From NCBI GenBank assembly GCA_019137255.1, contig WPDH01000135.1, forward strand, positions 293,111 to 357,110: a DNA stretch of 64,000 nucleotides, written 5' to 3'. The DNA is from Corinectria fuckeliana (taxonomy: Eukaryota > Ascomycota > Sordariomycetes > Hypocreales > Nectriaceae). Below, in pieces: positions 22,473 through 33,728 of this stretch. Within the stretch, counting starts at the first letter, position 1. Each line of letters begins with the position of its first letter. A program made the translations under genes and the position numbers. The notes under the pieces were generated by a model that saw only the letters and a list, made by a program, of their open reading frames with translations, was not told the origin of the DNA and ran no database searches.

Positions 22473-24392
22473 TCACTTGCCACCCCACTTGGCCTTGTCG
22501 CGGCTGACAAGCTCCCGATACTGGTTGGTACTCTTAACTCGGAGCGCTTTCCCGTACTTGATCATGACGAAAAAGACAGAAGACGCGGCCATACCCACAA
22601 AAGCGGCTGAGATGAAGCAGTTCTGATAGCCTAGGTTTGTGATCCATGGCGTAATTCTAGAATATTCTGTCAGCGACGCGCCCTTACATCAGAGGGGATC
22701 TAAAGCTTACCCGTAGCTGATAGCAAACGACATGGTATTCCGAACAAGAATGACAGTCACAATAGCGTCGCCGCTGATGTCATGGTAGCTGTCAATCAAG
22801 TAGTTGACACTGAGCGTGATGCCAACCGTGGTGGTGAACGCGAGGCAGCACATGGCAAAAATCAGGCCAAACCAGTGAACTCCGTGCTGAGCGCCGACGC
22901 CCCAGAGCATCAAAGAACCCGGAACCATGAGGACGCATGTGGCAAAGGGCCACAGACGGTGTTCAGCCTCCATGATTCCGTTGTTGCGGCGGGCCAGCTT
23001 GATGGTGAGCCAGTCACTGAGCTTGCCAGAGATTAAAGACCCCAAGAGGACTCCGAGGCAGCATGACAGGTAGCTGAGCCCGACCATCGAGGAGCCGAAG
23101 TTGTAAGGCTCTCCAGACAGGATGATGGACGCTGTTGCGTTGAGCACGTTGAACCAAATCAGATAGGAACCGTATGAGAAGCCTGCGTAGAAGATGACTG
23201 GCCAGCTGAGGAACTTTAAACTCCGGAGCGCACGATTAAGCATGTTCTGGCCCGGGGACGGTTGCCAGATGGACAGCTTTTGAACAAACGTCTTCGGGGC
23301 TGCGTATACCTCGCCAATCTCCGCTAGGTGCGGGCTGACTGCATCGACGGGGGCCTTGTCGTCGGTAGGTGATTTCGATTCCTTGGGCGACAAGGCTGTC
23401 TCCGCGGAGATATCAGGGGTGATGCGGTTGTAGTTTGTCTCTTCCATGAAAAAGAACAGAAAAACAAAGACGACAGCCAGGAATATGGCGGGCCAGTAAA
23501 ACACCCATTGCCATCCCTGATACTCGGCGATGAAGCCACAAATGACGGGCGCAAAGTAGTTGCTCCCTGCTAGAGTAAAGGCGTAGATGCCCATGTAGGT
23601 GCCGCGTTCGTGCGTGAAATACTAGTCTTGGTGTCAGATATGTTCTGCTCGGCCGTATGTAGGGAAGCACATACGATATCGGTCACGGAAATCTCAGGAA
23701 GGGCCTCGATGGGCGAGATGAAGAAGCCTTGGATGATGCACTTGGCTATCCATTCTCCATTGCTGGTCACATATGCACTAAACAGAGGTTAGCAGACTAT
23801 TTCATTTCATGGCGGTTAATTTCTCGCTGGTGATGATGCATGCCTCCAGATGCTTGTGCCCTGTCATTGTTGCGTTAGCCATGTTCGGAGACTAGCAGGA
23901 ACGTGACAGGACTTACAATGGCTCCGAGAATGGAAATGAGATAGGCCAGGCGCTTTCCATATCTGAGAGAGAAAGGCTGCCAAAACAACAGACTCCAGCC
24001 GAGGAACAGGAACATGTAGCCCGTGCCCTCGTTGAGCGTGGCGATGGATACGCCAGAGGCTGCGGAGAGGGGCACGATGACGGAGTAGACCGTGGACACT
24101 GCTATTCCCGTGAACCAAGTGTACCTGTTTGCACGTCAGTCCCAGCTCAGGATCCTCAACATGTCATTTTAGGGCTCGGGGAGACTCACAGACTCTGACA
24201 GATCATGGAGAGCAGCTTCCGCCGAGGAGCCCAATTGAGCGGATCGTTGGGATCGTTTGAAGGAGTCGGATTGAGAACAATGTCGCCAGTGCCCCCGGAG
24301 TGAGGCGTGTGCATCGTGTGGTCAAGATCGACGAGATGGACCGTGCCGGGGACGGCATCCCGGTCCGCCATTGTCTCCGAAGTGCTAGACAT
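22473..24392 (-). CDS. MFS transporter of the Dal5/allantoate permease or related drug:H+ type
   Basis: Starts at the ATG at 24392 (MSSTSETMADRDAVPG) and ends at the TGA at 22473. The N-terminal LNPTPSNDPNDPLNWAPRRKLL motif is characteristic of fungal MFS transporters. Membrane helices follow in TVYSVIVPLSAASGV, NEGTGYMFLFLGWSLLFWQP and FSLRYGKRLAYLISILGAI, then NGEWIAKCIIQGFFISPIEALPEISVTDI and FTHERGTYMGIYAFTLAGSNYFAPVICGFIAEYQGWQWVF. A charged central loop precedes the second six helices. One intron (23843-23778) has a GC rather than GT donor; splicing there restores SIWSAYVTSNGEW. Plasma-membrane importer or exporter, substrate unknown. It is divergent from the amidase over a 984-base, GATA-rich region, which favours uptake of a nitrogenous compound (inference). 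Confidence 0.88.
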
Positions 24393-24497
24393 GGCCGTGT
24401 TGGCAAGAAAGACGAAGATGGTGGAGGTTGACAAGAGAAGAGGAGCTCAGTGATGGCGAGCTGCGAGATGGACGGAAAGTGAGGCTGCAGGGGCTTT

Positions 24498-25163
24498 TTA
24501 TCCTGTTGGCTTTGCGATCCGTATCTCTTCACTATCTGATGAAGCCGGCCGGGGTTCGCAAGAGATGTCTGGCGGCAGTGGTGTGCCAAGAGATATCTCG
24601 ACGCTCGCCCAGAGCGACGCAGAGGCGGCATCTACACGCTCGCTGATAACACGCGGGCGGAAGGGAAGAAGAGCCACAACGCTTGTTCACGATTGAGCAC
24701 CGCTTCACTCGTCGCCACCAACGGCTTTCACTCTGGCCAGTACCTATCTATCTATCGAGAGCTGGCCGCCGTTGTCGATCCGGAGCTACGGGAGACCCGC
24801 AAATCGGCGTAATTACGTGTGATTGGGTCGTGTCCGAATCCTTTGGGATGCGTGATAAGCGGTATCGAAGCCGGCTTGCGCATTTAGACGTGATTGGCCG
24901 CGGCTCGAGATAGTGGTGTTGCAGATTCATGGATTGTCTAGACGAGCTCCCCGCCTTCTCTCAACGTGGCTTGCTTGCTTGCTCTCACAGAGGCCGTAGC
25001 CAACGAACGACAGACGTTTGCGACGGCCACGATATCTACGGATCTCTGATCGAGCGGGGAACCATGATAAAGACCCAATAGACGTCGTTTGCGCTCCGGG
25101 GAAAGCGGGTTCGAGATAGCAAAAGCAAACATCACAGGGTTGCGGGCTTCAATCTAATTATCC
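24498..25163. promoter_or_regulatory. Cluster of GATA-factor type sites in the MFS-amidase promoter
   Basis: HGATAR-like sites on either strand occur at 24498-24502, 24644-24649, 24744-24756 (a run of three), 24853-24859, 24908-24913, 25065-25070, 25114-25119 and 25158-25163. Fungal nitrogen regulators of the AreA/NIT2 type bind such sites, usually when clustered. Regulation by nitrogen source is inference. Confidence 0.4.
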
Positions 25164-25376
25164 GATATTCCAATCTTTCCGTGAACCAGCCCTGTGGCAT
25201 GCTGCACAACATCCGAGTGGGCCATTGTCACAGCAGCGGATCAGCTGCATGGTCGGTATTAAATGCCATCAGCCTGGGAAGACCATCTTTAGACACCTCA
25301 ATCATCTCTCACTCCCTCCCCTTCTCATTTATTTCCCACCAGGATAAGCAACAAGTCGACGTCTTGGTGTTCCACC

Positions 25377-27077
25377 ATGGCCATTTCCGTCCCCGCCAAG
25401 ATGGCCTCCAAGCCTCTCTCCGTCGTCCAGCCAAAGCCCGTGCCGCAAGGCACTCCAGAATTCGAGACGAAGCGGGCTGCGTTGCTCCAAGCCTTTGCTG
25501 AAAAGATTCCGCTGGAGTACATCCTCCCGCAAGAACTCATCGCCAATCCACCCATCGACGTCACTGGTATACCCGCCAGCTGCGGCATCTTGACTCCCGA
25601 GGAGGTCGAGATGACAGAGACCCACGATGCGGTCGGCCTCGCAGACGCGATTGCAGCACGCAAGTACACTGCCGTTGCGGTGGCTACGGCCTTCTCGAAG
25701 CGCGCAATAATCTCTCACCAACTCACCTGCTGCTTGACGCAGTGGTTCATGGACGACGCCCTCGAGCGCGCCAAGCAGCTTGACGAACATCTGGCCAAGC
25801 GCGGCAAGACGGTCGGTCCCCTGCACGGCGTGCCCGTCAGCATCAAGGACCACATGCCCATCGCCGGGACCTTCTCGTCCTTGGGCTGCTTGAGCAGCAT
25901 TGTCAAGGACGAAGAGGACAGCCACATGATGGCCATTCTGCGTGATATGGGCGCCGTCTTCTACTGCAAAACCAACCAGCCCCAGACGCTCATGCACCTC
26001 GAGAGCGACTCCCTCTGGGGCCGCGTGCTGAATCCCTTCAACATCCACCTCTCTGCCGGCGGCTCCACGGGCGGCGAGGCGGCGCTGATAGCCATGAGGG
26101 GTTCCGTCCTGGGCGTCGGCAGCGACATTGGCGGAAGCATTCGGGGGCCAGCTGCGTTCTGCGGCATCTACGGCTTCAAGCCGACGTCACCTGTGCTACC
26201 GATGAAGTCATTCCTCGCGACCCCGTCCGCGGCAGAGCTCAACATCCTGTGCTCGACGGGGCCCATGTGCCGCAGCTTGAGAGACATGGACCTGTTCATG
26301 AACGGCATCATCGCCGCGAAGCCGTACCTCCAAGATCCCAAAGTCGTTCCGTTTCCCTGGACCGGTCTGCACACGCCCATAACCCGTCGCCTCAAGATCG
26401 GCATCATCGACAACGATGGCTTCATCGAGCCCCAGCCGCCCGTCAAACGAGCGGTGGCATGGGCCAGAGAGCTTCTATCTGACCCCAAGCACGCAGAACT
26501 AATCGAAGTAAAAGCCTTCAAGCCCTTCGGTGCGGCAGACGGTTGGGAAATGACGAGGAGAATGTACTGGCCCGATGGCGGTCAGAGCTCCAAAGGCGCT
26601 ATCCTCGCCACCGGAGAACCAGTTCATCCTCTCAGTGACTGGATATGGAAAGACGAAGAGCCGAATGGCATGCAGAGTGCTCAGGACGTCAACCTAGCAC
26701 GCAGAGAGAGGGACAACTTCCGGTGCGCGTTTGCTGAGAGCTGGAACGAGCAGGACGTCGACGTGGTTCTTGGCCCGGCCTTCGTTGGCCCAGCTTGCGC
26801 CCACGACACGGCCTTTTACTGGACCTACACGTCACTCTATAACTTAGTCGACTACCCTGGCGTCGTCATCCCTACTCCGATCAAGGCCAAGGCCGGGGAG
26901 CAGTACGACCCTGGCTATGTCCCGCTGAGCGATGCCTGCAAACACGTCAGACAGCTGTGGGGAGACTCAAACTTCGAGGGCGCACCGGCTGAGCTGCAAC
27001 TGGTGGCGCGGAAGTTTCATGATAATGAGCTGTTTGGGTCGCTGACGGTACTGAAGAGTATTCTTGGATTGCCGTGA
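25377..27077 (+). CDS. Amidase-signature hydrolase (acetamidase-like)
   Basis: An intronless gene of 566 residues with a good ACCATGG start context. It holds the full amidase signature: VSIKDHMPIAGTFSSLG (catalytic Lys), then LSAGGSTGGEAALIAMRGSVLGVGSDIGGSIRGPAAFCGIYGFKPTS, with the two serines of the Ser-cisSer-Lys triad in GGSTGG and GGSIRG. Length agrees with fungal acetamidase/amidase proteins. It hydrolyses a carboxylic amide to acid and ammonia, probably in the cytosol, because no signal peptide is seen. The divergent MFS gene and the GATA-site cluster between them suggest a joint role in using an amide as nitrogen source; the actual substrate cannot be told. Confidence 0.95.
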   Translation: MAISVPAKMASKPLSVVQPKPVPQGTPEFETKRAALLQAFAEKIPLEYILPQELIANPPIDVTGIPASCGILTPEEVEMTETHDAVGLADAIAARKYTAVAVATAFSKRAIISHQLTCCLTQWFMDDALERAKQLDEHLAKRGKTVGPLHGVPVSIKDHMPIAGTFSSLGCLSSIVKDEEDSHMMAILRDMGAVFYCKTNQPQTLMHLESDSLWGRVLNPFNIHLSAGGSTGGEAALIAMRGSVLGVGSDIGGSIRGPAAFCGIYGFKPTSPVLPMKSFLATPSAAELNILCSTGPMCRSLRDMDLFMNGIIAAKPYLQDPKVVPFPWTGLHTPITRRLKIGIIDNDGFIEPQPPVKRAVAWARELLSDPKHAELIEVKAFKPFGAADGWEMTRRMYWPDGGQSSKGAILATGEPVHPLSDWIWKDEEPNGMQSAQDVNLARRERDNFRCAFAESWNEQDVDVVLGPAFVGPACAHDTAFYWTYTSLYNLVDYPGVVIPTPIKAKAGEQYDPGYVPLSDACKHVRQLWGDSNFEGAPAELQLVARKFHDNELFGSLTVLKSILGLP

Positions 27078-28859
27078 CTTGTGTACTTTAGCTAGCTATT
27101 ATGACTTCTTATTACGGCCTTGTCGTTCTGTCGTAAACCTTTTGTTACAGACGAAGCGACTGCGGTAGCTTCACAGACGAGCTCGAGGATACGTGAATTG
27201 CAGCTTTCTTTAGAATTCGTCTAGCCTCTTCCGTAAAGATGGCCTAGAAAGGTGGCCGCTAGGAACAGGAAGGACAGTCTAGAGTCAAGACGTCCCTGAG
27301 TAGCATCCTAGATAATAAAGCGGAGATTGGCCTTGCTTGAAGTGATGCAAGGTTTCAATAATACATCAGCTAGTACCAACAATGGGTCTACGAAGACCGG
27401 GGAATTGTTCCTAGAGGCTGGTCCGAGCCTCCAGACTGACGTCCAGCACACTCTAGTGAATATTTAAATCGTGCACAATTTAAGGCGCAAGAAGCTCTCA
27501 GATAAGAGCTTGCTGTACGAGAGGAGTTCCGATCAGACGGACACGGGGATGTCGTACGAGGATATACTCAGAAACACTCTATAGTTCACCCAGACCTAGG
27601 ATCACAGGACTGAAAGGAGAAAGTGCGAACGAAGTCGTTACGAGTGAGTAGCATATATGTCTCGGCGTCTTAAGATGTGGATCTCACCAACCACTTAGTC
27701 CAATAAGCCACAACTGAATGTTCCTGGTCAGCCATGGGCAGTAGGTCATCTGGTGCTTTTTGGTGGGTACGCAATACTGATCAGCTAAATGTTGACGAAC
27801 TAAGAAGTAGTGCCGGAACCTTCAATTGTGAAGACAGCGAGCCATCCGAGTGGCGTTCACATCCGAAACACTCCTTCTGCACAGACGTTTGAGGTAACGT
27901 AAGAGACGGTAAGATTCGTATAAACTCTACTGCTATTATTTATATCCTATCATATTCCTCCAGAAACTGCGGAATCAATTGACGTCCATCTAACGGTGCA
28001 TGTAAATACGAAGCACATCAACTCGTCGGAGCGCTCGGTACAAGCAGATTGAATGCTAGTAAGCTAAGACGGTCGCTTCCCTATTCGCTTATCTTCCCTG
28101 CTGGCGTGCGATTCTGCAAGTCAGGCCACGGGGCTTGCGGAGGTCCTTGTCCCTATCACCAAACTTTGATTCCCCTGCCGTTGACTAGGATGCTGCCGTA
28201 CATGCATAGTACGAAAGCGCGCACGACTAGCCTTAGTTGGGCTGCTTGATGGGCACGGGCACCGTCGAAGCGCTGAACTTACAACCTAGAAAGTCGATAT
28301 GACGCGATGCCGACCGGAGATTTGACTAGATATTGATCTTCCACGGAGCAGGGACCCTCCCTTCATGATAGGCGGGACTAACATAGCATCAAAGCACGCC
28401 GATCTAAGCTCTGGTGCCTGCCGAAGTAGGCCGAAGCCCTAAAGTAGCCGTCTAGCTTCGCCCGGCCAATATGGCGGATAAGACGTCAACATGGAACCCC
28501 GTCCCCCCTAGCACGGAAGTGAATCTAGCGGCCCCGTCAATGGCCTTACCGTGGCCCAGGCCCTTTGCTTTTTGGATCAGGCGCGGGCCGTTCCACGTGC
28601 TCTGCGAACGCCTGGACCCCGTCTCATCGCCATCGCAATCGCCACGATGCAGGGTTCGCGGGTTTTGGGTTCCAGCTAGCGACAGCGGACGATAGCTGAG
28701 AGCGGACAATGGCTGAGAGTAGAGGGTGGCCAGGTGGATATCACGGCTAGACTGCTGCGGTGCTGCATAAATGGCACCCTCGTGTTCCCCGTCAACCGGC
28801 CCTTGTTGGCCATCTATCTTGCATTCCGCCCTCTCGAATCACACCCTAGCTTCTACGTC
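27078..28859. other. Long intergenic region, no gene seen
   Basis: Nearly 1.8 kb without a convincing gene. Short frames at 28049-28249 and on both strands around 28,450-28,710 overlap each other and show no recognisable domain. No tRNA-like structure or repeat was noticed. Confidence 0.5.
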
Positions 28860-30311
28860 ATGGCGGTGACTGTCGACCCCTTCATTGTGGCTGCCTTTGG
28901 CGAGCCTCCAGAGGGCATGAACCTGGAGGAACGAGTGGTTGTAAAACATAACGTGGCTGTGTGCGTTTCCCTCGGACTGGCTATTGCATGCGTGGCCCTG
29001 CGCATCTACGTGCGCAAGATGAAGGGCGCCGGGCTTGGCCTCGATGACTATACCATCGTTGTGAGCATCGTGAGTCTACCGAACCACTTTTCAGCAGACG
29101 ACAGTCTCCTGGAATCAAGACTCACCTTTTCAATCGTAGCTCTTCTCTAGCGCAACGGTGGCCGTCGTAATCTTGTGTAAGCAAGCATCCCGACCTTCGT
29201 GCTTGTCTCTCTACACGGGTTCTAACAACGTTTTTCAATCACAGCAGGAAGCTACGGCGCCGGTGAGCATCTTTGGGCATCAGATCTCCCGCGCCTCGTG
29301 AGGCTCTTCAAGGTAAGAATTGTATCATGAAATAATCTGGCATCAGGGGAATGTTAATGCCGCGCACCAGACTTTATACACAGAGCCATATCTGTACGGC
29401 TTCGCAGTGACCTTCACCAAGATAAGCATCCTCCTGCTCTATCGCCGCATCCTGGACTCCAAGGCATCGCCGCGAAGCCTGTTTTCCATTATTTACTGGG
29501 GGGCATTCTTCCTGGCATTAGCCCATGGCTTCATTCTCGTCGTCACTACAGCTGCCGCCTGTCGGCCGGTGAGCTTCTATTGGAACCGGTTCATGGGCGC
29601 CGAGGGATATTGCATCAATGTCAAACTGTTCATCCTTTCCATGGGAATCATAAACATGATCAACGACATCATTATTCTGATAGTCCCTATTCCGAGGATC
29701 ATGGAACTCCAGTTGAGCAAGAGATTAAAGGTGTCGGTTATAGGAATCATGCTTTTGGGAGGCTTGTGAGTTGTGGATATTCCCTCCGCTGCCACGGAAA
29801 CGTTTCTAACTTCACCAGCGTATGTGTTGCCAGTATAGTTCGCATCTACTACCTCAATGAGCTCTTCCAGAACCAGGATACCACATGGTGGATGGGCGCA
29901 TCATCGGCATGGTCCAGCATCGAATCTACTGTCGGCATCATTTCCGCCTGCCTCCCCACCTTTGCGCCTCTCTTTCGACTCAGGAAGTCGGGAAGGTCGA
30001 GCGGCAGCCCCTACTACGTCAGTGACAGGACCGACGCGTCCAGGAGGGCAAACCAGGCCGCTAGCAATGCCGGCCGCTTGGGAATGTCTAGCACGGGTCG
30101 AGCCAACACCACCACGCCTTACATATGTGAGGACGACGAGGTTGAGCTTACATGCAAGGTGGTCGGGGGAGATACGATTTCAAGCGGGCAAGAAAGCAAG
30201 AGGAGCTCAGAAGACGGTCAACGTATTATGGTGAGTACCCATGTATCAGTGGTATCCAGCGGGAGGAAGCAGAGTCCGCGCAATAATTATAGTTCACTGT
30301 CTAGTGTATAA
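28860..30311 (+). CDS. PTH11-like / rhodopsin-domain integral membrane protein
   Basis: Exons 28860-29069, 29140-29176, 29245-29312, 29371-29765 and 29819-30311 sum to 400 residues. Seven hydrophobic segments are seen, among them VCVSLGLAIACVALRIYVRK, SSATVAVVIL, FAVTFTKISILLLYRRI, IYWGAFFLALAHGFILVVTT, LFILSMGIINMINDIIILIVPI and IESTVGIISACLPTFAPLF. Signature residues are LGLDDYTIV, SGSYGAGEHLW, CRPVSFYWNRF and GYCINVKLF. These match the large fungal rhodopsin-like family that includes PTH11-related receptors. There is no N-terminal CFEM domain. The last 100 residues form a polar serine-rich cytosolic tail. Plasma membrane location and a sensing role are inferred from the family; ligand unknown. 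Confidence 0.88.
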
Positions 30312-31881
30312 TGGATAGAAATCCTCATCTGAGTGTAGATAGGGCCTTGATGAATTTTGCTACGTGCACAGCTAGGATATGCCCAATGACGAGGGATAGT
30401 TGAACGGGCTTCAAATGTCCCAAGAATCATATCGCTCTCTCTACTTCACGCACTCCTATTGAGTAGAGTTCCACATGCTCTGGACACTTGTCTGTTCTGC
30501 GGGGCTGCAATGCCATCAGTCAGTCATCAACTCGAATAATGCGAGCTCTTAAACACAGATGCATCCATTCTCCGTACTCACTGGGAATTGAGGACTGCCA
30601 CAATCGCGTATTAGTGATGCTAGATTCACATTGGCTTTTTACTCACATGTGATGGAGAATTGCTACAATAGCGTCATGTTAGAAACGGGGTGTCCTCAAG
30701 AGATGTGAACTGGGATATGACTGACAGGTGATGCGTCTGTACCATATTGACTGCGATGTGCATACGCTCACAGAGCAGTAAGGCTTGACAGGACAACTGA
30801 ATGCAAAGAAGAAAAGCAAAGGACAAAGGATGACAATCGAGGTCAGTTGGCTGAGTGGCCTGTGCGTCAGAGCCTGGCATCTCAGGCACAAGCTCTCACC
30901 TCGGGCACATGATCTCGCCTCAGGCACAACTTGCCTCAGGCTTCCATCGCCGCAACTAACCACCGACAACAAAGCTCCACAACCATTCACCGAAACTCAT
31001 CATCACCCACCACCCGACATCTTGAACCACCTTCTTCCGGGGGACCAGTTGGACTACCCCGGCATCCACATTTCTGTCAGCAGGATCGCGGATGAGGTGG
31101 ACCAGAACATCTCCGACGGCCATTGGCCAGAGGAGTTCGGAACAACCTTCTCGAAGGCTGCGAAAATCCGGCTACACACATTGATCCAACCAAGCGGGAC
31201 ACCCACGAGTTACGCCGTGGTCGTCATCGACAGGCTCAAAGCCGAAGCACGCACAGCCTCAAATCCACCCGGTCCTCCCTCCAGTCCTTACAGAAGAGCG
31301 AAGTGGTGTCGAACCCCTTCCGCGAGCGACCTTGAGGGGAGCAGCCTCCTCCCTTGGGTGGTACACGATGGCCAAAACGCAAGAGCGCTCGGTCAGGTTG
31401 CGCCGTATTGACGGTCAACGAGTGCAGCGTCAGTTCGCTATATGTGACTGCCTCTCCATTCGAGCAGCTTTGGGAACTCTTCTTCGGTGGGTAGTACCTA
31501 TCGTGTCCTTTGCGAACCGGGGGCACTTGTCAACTGGGGCGCTCGAGAACTGTGGATGACCCTTATTGCGTTGAAACGACCAATAAGGGGGTCGGTCTCC
31601 TGAGATAGTCAAACTAGGAGGCCGGCTGGGCAACGAAGTCGGACTCTACACCTCCACGTGGTGTTGCCCGGAAATCCAGTTTCTTCGGAGACTGGAGCCG
31701 AGTAGAGACGCTCTCAGCTAGCAAAAAGGAGAATAAAAGATGGAGTTCATTGCGGATGATGGAATTTATGTTTTGTATCAAGATAAGTATCTAGTGAACC
31801 TGTCCAACTATTCCATTACCCTCCTACACCCAAGATTCCAAGACTAATTAATCCATAGAGCCGCAAGAACACCTGAATCAA
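30312..31881. other. Intergenic region with a small degenerate repeat
   Basis: A plus-strand frame at 30785-31411 is open but has no recognisable domain and no clear gene structure. At 30,881-30,940 the motif CTCAGGCACA or a close variant recurs at 16-19 base spacing. No RNA gene seen. Confidence 0.4.
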
Positions 31882-32911
31882 TCAATAATCATAAAGACAT
31901 GCTAGTAACCCGAAGGAACTAGGCCCCTGTGGAAAAGAATATTCATATTCGCTCGGGCTCCCTGGCACTGACACTTTTTCTTCTTGACCTTCGCTGATTA
32001 TATATTCAAGGTAGTCGACAAGATGCGAAGCAGTCGACAGTTTCCATTCCACAAGTTGAAAGCCATCGCCGTAAAATACGGCCCTGGATGGGCTCAGGTG
32101 ACGCTGTTCTTTGATCCGGTAGTCGATAAACCACAATGTTTCAACGTCCACACTATCGTTAAGAGCAAATGCCTCAATCTCATCGGCGCCAGTTGAACGT
32201 AACGTTGTTTGCCATTCCTGCGTAGCTTGCCATTCTCCAGCATGCCATTCTCGCCAAGTAGCCCAGTCTGCGGCAATCTTGTCCCAAGCCGGGTTATAGT
32301 TGATAGCGAGATTTTTTGGACGTCGAAAATCACGACAACGATGTCCTAAACTGGCAATACCCGTGAATTCAAATGGCAATGACGTTAGGCAAATTAAATC
32401 CTTGTATGGAAGGATAGTGAGCCATTGTATTTCGTCTCGGCGGACAAAATAGCTTGTGGCCGTGATTGTTCGAGACTCTTCGTGACTTGGTAGATTTGCA
32501 GAGGTCCTCCTTCTTGACGCAGCGGTGTTGTATCGACGCTCCATGGCTGCTCTAGACTCTTTGCTTGCTGTCCACATACCTCCGTCAAGCATATATACTG
32601 AAGGGTTGTCCATGGTCCAGGATGCCGGTCCATTGGCGACTTGTAGAGGAGCTCTGGGAGCGCCAAGGTACTGAAGATGAGGGGCTTTATGACTCCTTGG
32701 TGGGCCCCAGGCGCAAGAAATCATGTGTGCAAAACGAAATAATAATTTTTTTGAGCACAATATGCTTACATGTGGTATTGCAAAAGACTTGAGAAAAGAA
32801 ATGGACGCCCGGAAGTTCAATTTGGCGGATTGAATGTTGCCAGATCATATCCCCGAGTTCGCCCGGGAGCCTGGGGAAGAAGTGGGATATCGGTTCCGAA
32901 TTTGTAGACAT
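31882..32911 (-). CDS. 2EXR-domain protein
   Basis: Exons 32911-32770 and 32684-31882 sum to 314 residues. The N terminus SEPISHFFPRLPGELGDMIWQHSIRQIELPGVHFF matches the 2EXR domain common in large fungal families of unknown function, with its conserved LPxELxxxIWxxxl core. After the intron come ASWTMDNPSVYMLDGGMWTASKESRAAMERRY and a region with LTSLPFEFTGIASLGHR. Start choice: the ATG at 32911 is the first before the domain. No signal peptide or membrane segment. Function unknown. Confidence 0.8.
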
Positions 32912-33728
32912 GATAGCACCGATCACGTCTTTTTGTGGTTTTTCCTTTTCCAAGGCTGAACGTCACTTATTAGGCGCTTGCTTGGACGGGCTCCATTGGA
33001 CGTTGGGGGAGAACTTATATAAAGCAACTCTTTGAAGCACGTGAGGGAAGAAGTATGACAGGGTAGGTAGAGTTTTTCACGGAGAAGGCTACCAATATAA
33101 AAGGTTCAAGTGGCGGGTGGTCGGGTGGTTTCAGTTTTCATGCATTCAGGTTCCGGAGAAGCCTATTTCAAGATATCTTTCTCGGCTGTGTGAGTGACCT
33201 ATAGAAGAAGTCGCTGAACTGACTTGGATATCCACCGAAGGTAGGGAGAAGGCAAGTCTAGTCGTTGATGGGTAGAAAAAGTGAAGAGTATGACTACTCG
33301 GTGTATGAGACTGGAACGACCCCTTGAGCTTAGGGGCCAATTCGTAGATATGGAAAAACATCGGTGCAGTTGCTTCGGTAAGCCTCCCCGCACCGGAATG
33401 CCGCCAAGATATTCCAGCATTCTGGCGAGGCATGTTCACCACGGCCATCGTCCGTGGTCGTGGTGCATTTATGCGGAACAGGCCAGTGGGGCGCCAGCGA
33501 GAAGATAACTTGGTTTCACTGGCAGGCTTGGTAGGATGTCAAGTTGATGCTTGTGGTAGATGTCACGGGGAATGCGTCTAGATACTACGTATAAGGCAAT
33601 GACTGTTGTTCGCTGATCCGGCTGCTTCAAACCGCGATATTTACAACCACGCCAGATCTTCAAAGGGAGCCACGTAATAATCCAAGACAATCCGAGAAGC
33701 GAAGCAAGCTCAAACAGCTAATAATAAA
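32912..33728. other. Intergenic region, no gene seen
   Basis: Contains the 2EXR gene promoter and the region after the sugar transporter stop. Short overlapping frames only; nothing recognisable. Confidence 0.5.

Noticed and set aside
30785..31411. 208-residue plus-strand frame
   Set aside because: No recognisable domain, overlapping frames on the other strand, and it spans the CTCAGGCACA repeat; reported as intergenic.
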